DNA of 35,559 nucleotides from Candidatus Magasanikbacteria bacterium CG_4_10_14_0_2_um_filter_37_12. GTDB lineage: Bacteria > Patescibacteriota > Patescibacteriia > Magasanikbacterales > UBA922. A model generated the notes under the pieces. The model saw only the letters and a list, made by a program, of their open reading frames with translations. It was not told where the DNA came from and made no database searches. The position numbers and the translations under genes were made by a program. Positions 23,485-31,326 of this stretch are shown piece after piece. Positions within the stretch are counted from its first letter, which is position 1; each line of letters opens with the position of its first letter. The DNA lies in NCBI GenBank assembly GCA_002793015.1, contig PFPK01000039.1, forward strand, positions 1 through 35,559, written 5' to 3'.

Positions 23485-24849
23485 TTACTTAATCCAAACA
23501 GTCTTCACATTACAAAACGCCCGAATGCCATAAGCTCCAAGCTCACGCCCAACACCAGAGCGTTTTATTCCACCAGTCGGAAGTCGTGGGTCGGTTTTAA
23601 CTACTCCATTGACAAACACCGAGCCTGCTTCCAGTCTGGGAATAATCTCTTTGGCGAGATTTATATCTTGTGTATACAGACTGGCATTTAATCCAAACAG
23701 AGAATCGTTGGCCAAAGCTACTGCCTCATCTGTCGAATCAAAAGGCATCACCGTTGCCACAGGCCCAAAAGTTTCTTCTTTCCAAGCAGGCATATGAAGT
23801 GTGACATCAGAAAGAATTGTTGGTGTAAAAAAGAACCCATCTTTCTTAAGTCGATTCCCTCCAGTCAAAACTGTTGCTCCCATTTTTATTGAAGCATCCA
23901 CTTGTTTTATAATATCAAGAAAACCTTGTTCGCTCGACATCGGTCCCATCTGTGTCTTTTCGTCCATCGGATCACCAACTATATAGCCTTCAAACATATG
24001 CTTCAGACGATCACAAAACTCTTCATATCGAGAAAGATGCACCAAAAATCTTTTTGCAGAAAGACATACCTGCCCGGCATTCAATAGCCGAGAAATCTTT
24101 GCTTGTTCACAAGCAAATTCTACATCAGCATCTTCGAGCACGATAAACGGATCACTGCCACCAAGCTCCATCACGACTGGCTTGACCTCTGCACCTGCAA
24201 TCCCGGCCACAGTTGATCCTGCTTTTTCACTACCTGTCAAGGAGACTCCTTTTACACGTGGGTCACGCAAAATATCTTCTACATCTCCAGAACCAATGAG
24301 AAGCGTTTGAAATATTCCTTCAGGAAATCCAGCTTGTCGAAAAATGTCTTCACAAACCAACGCACATTGTGGGACATTAGAGGCATGTTTGAGTAGGACG
24401 GTATTTCCTGCCATAATTACCGGCACAGCCATCCGAAAAACTTGCCACAATGGAAAGTTCCATGGCATAACGAGAAGAATTACACCAAGTGGTTCGTACT
24501 GCACATAACTTTCACTTGCTTCCGTTTCAATATTTTCTGATTGTAAATATTTTTCTCCGTGTTCAGCATAATGTTCAAAGTTCCAAGCACATTTTTCTAC
24601 TTCTGAAATTGCTTGCAAGATTGGCTTACCCATTTCTCGTGTCATTATTTCTCCGTATTTCCTAGCGTTTTCTCTCATTTCTTTTGCAGCAGACATCAGT
24701 AACCTAGCCCGTTCTACAAAAGATGTTTTTTTCCAAGATGAAAAAGCTTCGTCAGCTTTCACAAGTTTTTGTTCAATTTGTTCTGACGTCAAACTTTCAA
24801 AAGTTTTTTCTATCTGGCCTGTTGCCGGATTGAGAGATTGAATAGACAT
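23485..24849 (-). CDS. Aldehyde dehydrogenase, succinate-semialdehyde dehydrogenase-like
   Basis: A 454-residue NAD(P)-dependent aldehyde dehydrogenase. MPWNFPLWQVFR gives the cofactor-binding PWNFP motif. ELGGSDPFIVLEDAD holds the general-base Glu, and NAGQVCLSAKRFLV the nucleophilic Cys. KEETFGPVATVMPFDSTDEA is the conserved C-terminal block. Length and motif variants fit the short SSADH (Sad/GabD-like) subgroup, so succinate semialdehyde or a similar small aldehyde is the likely substrate. The gene follows an acetolactate-synthase-like enzyme by 45 nt on the same strand. Together they may process pyruvate- or 2-oxoacid-derived products. The exact substrate cannot be read from sequence. Confidence 0.85.
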   Translation of the reverse strand: MSIQSLNPATGQIEKTFESLTSEQIEQKLVKADEAFSSWKKTSFVERARLLMSAAKEMRENARKYGEIMTREMGKPILQAISEVEKCAWNFEHYAEHGEKYLQSENIETEASESYVQYEPLGVILLVMPWNFPLWQVFRMAVPVIMAGNTVLLKHASNVPQCALVCEDIFRQAGFPEGIFQTLLIGSGDVEDILRDPRVKGVSLTGSEKAGSTVAGIAGAEVKPVVMELGGSDPFIVLEDADVEFACEQAKISRLLNAGQVCLSAKRFLVHLSRYEEFCDRLKHMFEGYIVGDPMDEKTQMGPMSSEQGFLDIIKQVDASIKMGATVLTGGNRLKKDGFFFTPTILSDVTLHMPAWKEETFGPVATVMPFDSTDEAVALANDSLFGLNASLYTQDINLAKEIIPRLEAGSVFVNGVVKTDPRLPTGGIKRSGVGRELGAYGIRAFCNVKTVWIK

Positions 24850-24894
24850 ATTTTTGATATCTTAAAAAGTTAATAATTCCTTTGAAATCAATGT

Positions 24895-26586
24895 TTACAA
24901 CAACTCACAATCAATCCCCGCCAACTCCTCCGTCAACACCCTTACATTCTCGGAATAATCTATCGGCACTTCAATCACATGTACTGCAGGTTCCGCCAAA
25001 CATTTTTGTAATAACTTTTTCAAATGATCTGTCGACTGAACCAGATACCCTTTGGCACCATAGCTCTCAGCATACTTTACAAAATCTGGATTACCAAATT
25101 CCAAACCAAAATTCTCAAAGCCCGCACCCTCTTGTTTCCATTTAATCATACCATAGCCATTGTCGTTTAAGATCAGCACAACAATATGCAGTTTTTCTCG
25201 AATGGCCGTTTCCAAATCTTGAGAATTCATCATAAAGCCACCGTCACCACATACAGCCAATACTTTACGATCTGGATATGCATATTTTGCTCCCATAGCA
25301 GACGGTAGACCAGCCCCCATTGTTGCGAGTGCATTATCCAAAAGAAGTGTATTGCGATGCCGAGTCTGATACTGGCGGGCAAACCAAATTTTATACATAC
25401 CGTTGTCCAAAGTTACTATCCCGTCATCAGGCATGACTTCTCTCACCAAAGAAACAATTCGCTGGGGGATGATAGGAAAACGATTGTCTTCAACAAACTC
25501 GACAATATGTTTGGCAATCTTTTCTTTTACTTTCATAAAATAATCAAACTGCCAATATTGCGTTGGAATTCCACCTTGTGAGCTGTCTTCAACACTACCA
25601 AATCTTTGTGTCAGCATCTCTTTCATCTGCCACAAAGTATTGCCAATATCCCCGATCACTTCCCATTGAGGAAAATATACATTATCAACTGTGGCAGATA
25701 AATAATTGATATGGATCACTTTCGTTCCACCATGTGTCATAAAGAAAGGAGGTTTTTCAATCACATCATGACCAACATTGATAATCAAATCAGCTTTAGC
25801 AATAGCACAATGCAAATAGTCCGTCGAAGACAATGCCGCACAACCAAGATAAAGAGGATGGCGTTCGTCTACCACACCGTTACCCATCTGAGTGGTAAAA
25901 AAAGGAATACCAGTAGAATTGATAAAATCCGTCAACATATTAGATACCAACCGACGATTAGCCCCTGCGCCAATTAGGATTAATGGCTGCTTGGCCGACA
26001 AAATCATTTCTACAGCCTTCACCACAGCCTTTTCGTCCGCTGCAGGACGTCGAATTTGGTTAATTGGAAAAACAAAAATATCATCCGATACTTCCTCAAC
26101 CGCCACATCTTCTGGTAACTCAATATGTACTGCTCCGGGGCGCTCTTCCATGGCTGTACGAAATGATTCTCGCACCCTGGCCGGAATATTTTTGGCACTT
26201 ACGATTTGTGTGGTGTACTTAGTTATCGGTTTCATCATGTTGACAATATCAATAATTTGAAAATGTCCCTGTTTACTGCTCTTGATTGGTTTTTGGCCAG
26301 TGATCATGAGCATTGGCATACCACCAAGAGTGGCATAAGCTGCGGCGGTAACCAAGTTTGTAGCCCCCGGACCAAGCGTCGACAAACACACTCCTGGCCT
26401 ACCGGTCAAACGCCCATAAGTAGCTGCCATAAACCCAGCCACTTGTTCATGACGAGTGACCACTAATTTTATTTTTGAATTTCTAATTGATTCCACAAAA
26501 TCAAGATTTTCTTCTCCTGGTACGCCAAAAATATATTCTACCCCTTCATTTTCCAATGTTTTAACGAATAAATCAGATGCTTTCAT
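24895..26586 (-). CDS. Acetolactate synthase large-subunit-type ThDP enzyme
   Basis: A 563-residue three-domain ThDP enzyme. EYIFGVPGEENLDFVESI opens the PYR domain, with the catalytic Glu in TRHEQVAGFMA. SKQGHFQIIDIVNMMKPITKY resembles acetolactate synthases and matches catabolic and stand-alone forms. The C-terminal ThDP motif is VCGDGGFMMNSQDLETAIREK...LNDNGYGMIKWKQ. It would condense two pyruvates to acetolactate. No regulatory small subunit (IlvN) or other branched-chain genes are nearby, which favours an overflow or acetoin-type role, or another oxo-acid reaction. It is transcribed from a good promoter next to the candidate origin and is followed by the aldehyde dehydrogenase. Confidence 0.82.
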   Translation of the reverse strand: MKASDLFVKTLENEGVEYIFGVPGEENLDFVESIRNSKIKLVVTRHEQVAGFMAATYGRLTGRPGVCLSTLGPGATNLVTAAAYATLGGMPMLMITGQKPIKSSKQGHFQIIDIVNMMKPITKYTTQIVSAKNIPARVRESFRTAMEERPGAVHIELPEDVAVEEVSDDIFVFPINQIRRPAADEKAVVKAVEMILSAKQPLILIGAGANRRLVSNMLTDFINSTGIPFFTTQMGNGVVDERHPLYLGCAALSSTDYLHCAIAKADLIINVGHDVIEKPPFFMTHGGTKVIHINYLSATVDNVYFPQWEVIGDIGNTLWQMKEMLTQRFGSVEDSSQGGIPTQYWQFDYFMKVKEKIAKHIVEFVEDNRFPIIPQRIVSLVREVMPDDGIVTLDNGMYKIWFARQYQTRHRNTLLLDNALATMGAGLPSAMGAKYAYPDRKVLAVCGDGGFMMNSQDLETAIREKLHIVVLILNDNGYGMIKWKQEGAGFENFGLEFGNPDFVKYAESYGAKGYLVQSTDHLKKLLQKCLAEPAVHVIEVPIDYSENVRVLTEELAGIDCELL

Positions 26587-26614
26587 ATAAAAAAATAAAT
26601 ATTACGATTTTATC

Positions 26615-26643
26615 ATTGTAGCATTTTCAAATATCATTCACAA
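26615..26643 (-). promoter_or_regulatory. Promoter of the acetolactate-synthase-type gene
   Basis: TTGTGA, 17-nt spacer, extended TGCTACAAT on the minus strand. Start near 26608, about 22 nt before the ATG. Confidence 0.65.
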
Positions 26644-27090
26644 CAGAGGATAAATAACGACTAAATCACCAATTCTAACTTCACTGCAACCTAGAAAAAT
26701 ACCCACATAATCCATAATCAAGATTTACTTCACTTTGTTGCGTGTTATATAAAAAAAAGTATACACAATCGTATACAACTGTGGATAAATCTGTGTGAAA
26801 CCAGCCAAAACAGTGCAAAACTACCAATTTTCTCAATCAAACCTCAACAGCTTCAGCTTCCAATCAGACTGTCTTGTCCAAAAATATCTATATTCACAAA
26901 CTTTTCCACCACTTTATACCCACCAAACAGCTCAATTTGTATAAATTACTCTATACATTGTGGATAAACATGTGCAAAAGTACCCCATATTGTGGATAAC
27001 TTGACTACTTTTTGTATCCAACGACACAAAAGTATACACTAGTTTATACTTTATTTTAGCCAAAAATAGTCATTTTTAGCTGAAATAAGC
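26644..27090. other. Candidate replication origin with DnaA-box cluster
   Basis: There is no ORF here. The perfect DnaA box TGTGGATAA occurs at 26780-26788, 26959-26967 and 26991-26999, all in one orientation. A looser match (AGAGGATAA) is at 26645. Two boxes sit in a shared longer context, TATACA followed by the box and then GTG. Extra TATAC motifs are scattered between 26758 and 27050, and AT-rich tracts (TATAAAAAAAAGTATAC, TTGTATAAATTACTCTATA) could unwind. Genes to the left are mostly minus-strand and the four to the right plus-strand. No dnaA gene is in the window. Confidence 0.6.
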
Positions 27091-27105
27091 CAAAAACATA
27101 AGGTA

Positions 27106-27134
27106 TTGACAAAATGTAAAAAATAGTGTATACT
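27106..27134 (+). promoter_or_regulatory. Strong promoter of the structured RNA
   Basis: TTGACA, exactly 17 nt, TATACT. Predicted start near 27141. Confidence 0.85.
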
Positions 27135-27140
27135 AATTTT

Positions 27141-27540
27141 AGAACATTACAAAGAGTGTGTTGCATCCAACTAAGTTGGGGGCAACATATTCCCCTCCAA
27201 CTGCTCCCAATCTGGGTTCCTCTTAGCTTATTGGACAGGTCGAGCTTTGCTCCCGCAACAAGCAAAAAAAACAAACATAAAAGTTTAAAAATAGGAAAAA
27301 CCCAGATCATAGGTGCGTTCTATTATGCGTTCCCTGGCAACCCCGAGAACGTTTGAACTCCACACCACCGAGCGGTGGAAGGGTATGTGTGTTATAGCCA
27401 CGAAGAACTATTTGTCTAGCTTAGATGGCCTCACTACAGAAATATAATCTTGTGTAGTCAGGCCATCTAAGTAGATATCACTTCATGGCTCTTTAAGGGC
27501 CTATCCGTATATTTACTTAGGGATCAAGGCCCTTTTTTTT
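27141..27540 (+). ncRNA. Unassigned structured non-coding RNA of about 400 nt
   Basis: Bounded by a consensus promoter and a strong terminator, with no credible ORF. Helices readable by eye: closing pair AAAGAG (27151) with CTCTTT (27489). Hairpin GTTGC-CCAAC/GTTGG-GCAAC at 27160-27186. Long-range ATCTGGGTT (27210) with AACCCAGAT (27299). Repeated GCGTTC words (27315, 27327) facing GAAC words (27347, 27355). CCACC GAGC GGTGG at 27365-27378. A near-perfect stem CTTAGATGGCCT-ACTACA with its partner at 27420-27471, 18 pairs with one C-C mismatch. I looked for tmRNA, RNase P, SRP and 6S hallmarks and did not find them. It may be a divergent known RNA or a new class. Confidence 0.7.
27495..27540 (+). 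terminator. Terminator of the structured RNA
   Basis: AAGGGCCT pairs with AGGCCCTT, with inner ATCC/GGAT pairs, followed by eight T. Confidence 0.88.
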
Positions 27541-27662
27541 ATTACCAAAAAATTGTTAACCTCCACCACAGACGCTAGTCTTTACTGACTGTCCTGGCCA
27601 CGAACTATTGGCTAGCAAATTAACAAAAAATCTTTATACACACCTTACCAACCCCCAAAGCC

Positions 27663-27691
27663 TTGTCAAAAACAACTTTCTTCTCTATAAT
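27663..27691 (+). promoter_or_regulatory. Promoter of the TraR/DksA-like gene
   Basis: TTGTCA, 17-nt spacer, TATAAT; start near 27698, about 18 nt before the ATG at 27716. It decides the start, because the ORF-track TTG at 27608 lies upstream of it. Confidence 0.8.
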
Positions 27692-27715
27692 GGCTCTACT
27701 ACAAATAAAAATTAT

Positions 27716-28105
27716 ATGACAAAAAAATCTGGATTCACCACACAATTTCTAGACAACATAAAAACAAAACTTCTTGAAGAAAAGAAGCATCTTGAAAGTG
27801 AACTTAGCCAATTCACTACCAAAAACACTCATGTTCAGGATGATTATGATGCTTCTTTTCCAGAATATGGCGACGAGTCTGATGACAATGCTAGAGAAAT
27901 AGCCGACTATACTGCCAATAAACCTCTAGAAATCTCAATTGAAAATACCTTAAGAGATGTCATCAAAGCTTTGGTCAGTCTTGATAAAGGGACATACGGC
28001 ATCTGTAAATACTGTGACCAACCAATTGATGAGAAACGTCTCATGGCTCGCATGACCTCAGGTTCATGTGTTAGTTGCAAAAAAACCTTGACTGATGAAG
28101 TGTAG
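27716..28105 (+). CDS. TraR/DksA-family zinc-finger protein
   Basis: A 129-residue protein. The N-terminal half is a charged helical hairpin (FLDNIKTKLLEEKKHLESELSQF). The C-terminal half has the four-cysteine finger YGICKYCDQPIDEKRLMARMTSGSCVSCKK, with CxxC pairs at both ends. DksA/TraR proteins bind in the secondary channel of RNA polymerase and tune initiation. Shorter relatives next to lspA are common and their role is less clear. The acidic DDYDASFPEYGDESDDNA stretch before the finger is typical of the YteA/DksA-like group. It has its own promoter and is followed by lspA after 33 nt, with a terminator hairpin overlapping the lspA start. Confidence 0.85.
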   Translation: MTKKSGFTTQFLDNIKTKLLEEKKHLESELSQFTTKNTHVQDDYDASFPEYGDESDDNAREIADYTANKPLEISIENTLRDVIKALVSLDKGTYGICKYCDQPIDEKRLMARMTSGSCVSCKKTLTDEV

Positions 28106-28138
28106 AGAAAGAACAAGGTACTAACTTTCAAAAACTGT

Positions 28139-28612
28139 ATGGGCAAAAAAATCCACCTTACCAATATGGTACTACTAGGTGGATTTTTTTTACTCCTAGA
28201 CCAGTACCTGAAACACTTGGCCAGGACCAATCCAGACCATGCCTACTATCTCTGGAAAAATTGGCTAGGTTGGGAATATTTCACCAATCCGGGTATTGCC
28301 TTCAGTCTACCCTTCCCCAACATATTGTTAATTATTATTACTCCCCTAATTATCATTGGCCTATTTCATTTTTTATCTAAAGTAAAAAACAAAAATAGTT
28401 CATTCTACTTGGGAATACTACTGATTGTCGCTGGAGCCATATCTAACTTGATAGACAGAGTAATCTTCTCCACGACTATTGATTACTTGAGAATTTTTAC
28501 TTCCATTATCAATACTGCTGATGTGATGATTGTACTTGGAGCTATAATTCTAGTACTCAACTCATCAAAAAAAGAAACAGAGGAAAAACAGCTATTCCCA
28601 GATCAACCTTGA
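28139..28612 (+). CDS. lspA: Lipoprotein signal peptidase (signal peptidase II)
   Basis: A 157-residue membrane aspartyl protease that cleaves prolipoproteins. About four hydrophobic helices are visible. The conserved LLLDQYLKHLA, TNPGIAFSL, GAISNLIDR with Asp106, and YLRIFTSIINTADVMIVLG with Asp128 give the catalytic aspartate pair. The ORF start at 28139 is used, but codons 3-18 coincide with a perfect 14-bp terminator hairpin, so the internal ATG at 28166 (MVLLGG) is an alternative. Expression probably relies on readthrough from the zinc-finger gene. The stop codon overlaps the -35 box of rpsT. Confidence 0.88.
   Translation: MGKKIHLTNMVLLGGFFLLLDQYLKHLARTNPDHAYYLWKNWLGWEYFTNPGIAFSLPFPNILLIIITPLIIIGLFHFLSKVKNKNSSFYLGILLIVAGAISNLIDRVIFSTTIDYLRIFTSIINTADVMIVLGAIILVLNSSKKETEEKQLFPDQP
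28145..28191 (+). terminator. Terminator hairpin overlapping the 5' end of lspA
   Basis: AAAAAAATCCACCT and AGGTGGATTTTTTT form a perfect 14-bp stem with an 18-nt loop, ending in eight T. It is placed as the terminator of the zinc-finger gene but lies inside the lspA reading frame. Confidence 0.7.
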
Positions 28613-28636
28613 CAAATAGCTCTAATATGCTATAAT
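28609..28636 (+). promoter_or_regulatory. Strong promoter of rpsT
   Basis: Perfect TTGACA, 16-nt spacer, perfect TATAAT. The leader to the ATG is about 78 nt. Confidence 0.88.
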
Positions 28637-28720
28637 TTCTTCGCTCTCATTTTATTATATCCCATTATAAAAATCGATGAAATCCATATAAATCAGTCTA
28701 ATCAATGTTAATAAATATTT

Positions 28721-28987
28721 ATGCCAAATACAAAAAGTGCCAAAAAGGCCCTAAGACAAACAAAAAAATTAACTGCTCTCAACCTAAAAGCTAAGTTGGC
28801 TTACAAAGATGCAGTCAAGGCTACCAAGAAATCTATTGATGCTGGTACAACAGATGTGGTGGAGATAGCAAAAATAGCTCAGAAAAAACTTGCTAAAGCA
28901 GCTAAGCGTGGTGTCATTAAGAAAAATACTGCTTCTAGAAAGCTCTCTAGACTGATGAAAAAAGTAAATGCAGTTGCCAAGAAGTAA
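28721..28987 (+). CDS. rpsT: 30S ribosomal protein S20
   Basis: An 88-residue, lysine-rich, all-helical protein that binds 16S rRNA early in 30S assembly. The N terminus MPNTKSAKKALRQTKKLTALN and the C-terminal KRGVIKKNTASRKLSRLMKKVNA segment match the S20 family, and the length is normal. It has its own consensus promoter and terminator, so it is a single-gene unit. The 78-nt leader could host autoregulation, as known for S20 in other bacteria, but no specific site is seen. Confidence 0.95.
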   Translation: MPNTKSAKKALRQTKKLTALNLKAKLAYKDAVKATKKSIDAGTTDVVEIAKIAQKKLAKAAKRGVIKKNTASRKLSRLMKKVNAVAKK

Positions 28988-29002
28988 AAAAATAGCTACA
29001 AT

Positions 29003-29030
29003 AAATCCCGACAGATATCGGGATTTTATT
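29003..29030 (+). terminator. Terminator of rpsT
   Basis: AAATCCCG/CGGGATTT stem with an 8-nt loop, followed by TTATTTTAT. Confidence 0.85.
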
Positions 29031-29047
29031 TTATAAATAAAAATTAT

Positions 29048-30295
29048 ATGACTGAACCAATCCTTGGGGCATCACCCACAGCAGAGACCACACATGATGA
29101 TGGTCCAGATGATGTGGTATTGACTGACAAACAAGAGAAACTCCTGAATAATATGTTCAGTGGAGATGACGCTATAGTTGTAACTGCTATGACAGAAGAA
29201 ATGTATACCAGATATAACATGAACCCCGATAGGACAGACCAAAACAAGATGGAGCACATAAAAAGAATTGTCCAACAACAATACAGGAGAACATATCATG
29301 CGGGACCACCAACCAAACAAATAGGATATGAAGAAAAAGCTAGAAGAAAAAAAGAATTTTTACGCTTCCTGAGATCTATTGAATTTTCCACAGCAGACAT
29401 CTACAGATTGGAAATACAAGCCGACTATGACGAACTCACAGGAGCATTGCGACCAGCCGCTTTTGGATTACGCTATGAACGAGCATTGCAAAATATGCCT
29501 GAAGGGCACAAAGGAGCTTTGATGTTTATTGATCTGGATAATTTCAAAATTGTCAACGACACACATGGACACAACGCAGGAAATGTCGTTCTAAAAGCTT
29601 TGGTAGAAAAAATCAATGAATCGATTCGTGGAACAGACGCCCTTTGTAGATTTGGTGGAGATGAATTTATGATCCTACTATCTGAAATAAAAGAGAGCAC
29701 TGATAAAATGACTGAAAAACACTTTACTGCAAAAGAAAACATGCGACGCACCATTGAAAGAATTTTCCAAAACATTGCCGAACTGTGTCTTATAGAAGAC
29801 GTTAGTGAAGTGGGCAAATATAAAGTGGTTTCCACAAATGATAGTGAAGTAGATGAAAAAGATATCCTCTATAGATTCTCTATGAGTGTGGGAGCCTGTG
29901 AACTACAATTGCAAGAAGGAGAAAAGCCCACACTAGATGTCATACAATCCAGAGCTGATCAGGGTGCCTACACTACAAAATCAGAAGGTAAAAATGGTAT
30001 TACATTTATAACAGGTATCAACGAAGATAGTACACTTAGTGGAGAAACAGAAATTTACCAAGATAGTAAATTTCAAACATTAAAAAAACAAGAAACTATA
30101 AAAGAAAAAATGACAAGCCTGAAAGAACTAAATCCGCCAGAAAGAGCAGAAGAATTGGTAAAAATAATAGAAAAAGCACTTGATGCATCTAGAGCTATGA
30201 CCGGAGACGGTAAGGGGGAGGACTTCCCAGCTTGTAAAAATGTGAAATTGAATATAAAAGCACTAGCTCAGTCAATTTCAGAGTGTTATTATTAA
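29048..30295 (+). CDS. GGDEF-domain protein, probable diguanylate cyclase
   Basis: A 415-residue cytoplasmic protein. After a charged 120-residue N-terminal region without a recognised sensor domain, the GGDEF domain begins with DELTGALRP (128-136). It continues through MFIDLDNFKIVNDTHGHNAGN and reaches an intact GGDEF (203-207). RGTD at 194-197, five residues before, fits the product-inhibition I-site. The domain has a long insertion (about 210-270) before the FSMSVGACEL strand and ends with ADQGAYTTKSEGKNGITF. It would make cyclic di-GMP from two GTP. No membrane segment is present. A helical C-terminal extension (about 330-415) has no known match. No c-di-GMP receptor or EAL protein is in the window. 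Confidence 0.85.
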   Translation: MTEPILGASPTAETTHDDGPDDVVLTDKQEKLLNNMFSGDDAIVVTAMTEEMYTRYNMNPDRTDQNKMEHIKRIVQQQYRRTYHAGPPTKQIGYEEKARRKKEFLRFLRSIEFSTADIYRLEIQADYDELTGALRPAAFGLRYERALQNMPEGHKGALMFIDLDNFKIVNDTHGHNAGNVVLKALVEKINESIRGTDALCRFGGDEFMILLSEIKESTDKMTEKHFTAKENMRRTIERIFQNIAELCLIEDVSEVGKYKVVSTNDSEVDEKDILYRFSMSVGACELQLQEGEKPTLDVIQSRADQGAYTTKSEGKNGITFITGINEDSTLSGETEIYQDSKFQTLKKQETIKEKMTSLKELNPPERAEELVKIIEKALDASRAMTGDGKGEDFPACKNVKLNIKALAQSISECYY

Positions 30296-30306
30296 AAACT
30301 GATTAA

Positions 30307-31317
30307 CTAATTGACTGACAGAGAACCAATAAAAAAATCAAGAAGCATTGACTGGTCTCCTTGACCAGTTTTTGTTTGGACATCAATACCAAGAAGTTTG
30401 TGATAAATATTTTGTAAGTCTGACATTGCATATTTTTTTATCATGGGCAAAGACTTCTTTACCACAAACGGATGCAGACCGAGTTTCTTGGCCATTTCAT
30501 CACTGCGTAGAGTATCTTCTCGGTCAGACAGATCCCTGATCTGCAAAAGTATTTTGAATTGTCGCAAAATCATGGCAAAAATATACCCTGTGTCTTTTCC
30601 TTCTCGATACTGTTCTTCTATCATGGAAAAAACCTGTTTTTTTTGTCCAGAAACAATGGTGTCTACTAGATTGAAAATATTATCATCAGCCTTCTCATCA
30701 AGAAAAAGTTTGGCGTCTGATAAAGTAATTTCTCTACCCTCCTCCGTCCCAGATGGATCAGCCTCGGGCTGATAGGAGGATGACTTGTAGGCCACGAGCT
30801 GATCAAGCAAGCTATTCAACTGCCAAATATCTCCACCGACATGCTGAGTTAGATAGCTAACCGCTTCCTGGTCAATGTGACCACCACGTCCAAATACCTC
30901 TTCTTTGATCCATTTCTGCAACTGACTGCCAGACATCTCAGCAAAATGCTGGGCAAACTTTTCTTTGGATAAAATGTCGTGCAATTCTTTCCCTAGTTTT
31001 GTCTTGAATTTATCTGTCCCTTCCCAAAAAATAATAACATTGCTTTCTGGAAATCTATTTTCTATTATTCTAGCTAATATTTCTTCTTGCAAATCTTTTT
31101 CTTTGGAAACCAACAGGTTTTCCAAAACCACCATTCGACGTTCAGCCAAAAATGGCACAGCTAAAATTTGTTGGAGGACATTTTCTTTGGTTTTTTCAAT
31201 ATCAAGCACTATCACATTGAACCCTTGGGGGTCGCGATCTATCTTGAACTTCTCAACCATAGCTTTCAATTGTTGCCGGCTACGGAAAGTATCTGAGCCG
31301 TGAAGATAGATGAGCAT
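30307..31317 (-). CDS. holA: DNA polymerase III subunit delta
   Basis: A 336-residue clamp-loader delta subunit, which opens the sliding clamp during loading. MLIYLHGSDTFRSRQQL at the start, VVLENLL near 65, VIIFWEGTDKFKTKL near 95, and VGGDIWQLNSLLDQLVAYK near 160 match the HolA family. The C-terminal clamp-loader domain (DNIFNLVDTIVSGQKK...GYIFAMILRQFKILLQIRDL) is complete. Between LVAYK and EITLSDAK, where relatives have a short loop, about 17 residues (SSSYQPEADPSGTEEGR) are encoded by a GC-rich palindrome. It is convergent with the GGDEF gene, has its own promoter and is predicted to be nearly leaderless. Confidence 0.9.
   Translation of the reverse strand: MLIYLHGSDTFRSRQQLKAMVEKFKIDRDPQGFNVIVLDIEKTKENVLQQILAVPFLAERRMVVLENLLVSKEKDLQEEILARIIENRFPESNVIIFWEGTDKFKTKLGKELHDILSKEKFAQHFAEMSGSQLQKWIKEEVFGRGGHIDQEAVSYLTQHVGGDIWQLNSLLDQLVAYKSSSYQPEADPSGTEEGREITLSDAKLFLDEKADDNIFNLVDTIVSGQKKQVFSMIEEQYREGKDTGYIFAMILRQFKILLQIRDLSDREDTLRSDEMAKKLGLHPFVVKKSLPMIKKYAMSDLQNIYHKLLGIDVQTKTGQGDQSMLLDFFIGSLSVN
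30737..30782. repeat. GC-rich palindromic insert inside holA
   Basis: ATCAGCC TCG GGCTGAT forms a perfect 7-bp hairpin, flanked by CCTCC (30741-30745) and GGAGG (30775-30779). It is clearly richer in GC than the gene around it and keeps the frame open. Confidence 0.65.
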
Positions 31318-31326
31318 AGTGGAACC

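Noticed and set aside
27126-27356. 76-codon ORF within the structured RNA
   Set aside because: Low-complexity product (KKNKHKSLKIG), start inside the -10 region, and the DNA is better explained by helices.
27141-27540. tmRNA, RNase P RNA, SRP RNA, 6S RNA or SAM riboswitch as identity of the RNA
   Set aside because: No tRNA-like 3' end or Ala-rich tag frame, no GAGGAAAGTCC block, no GGAAGCAGC-type loop, no long single rod. The short GGCAACC match alone is not enough for SAM-I.
27608-27715. TTG start of the zinc-finger gene
   Set aside because: A consensus promoter (TTGTCA-17-TATAAT) lies within this stretch, downstream of the TTG.
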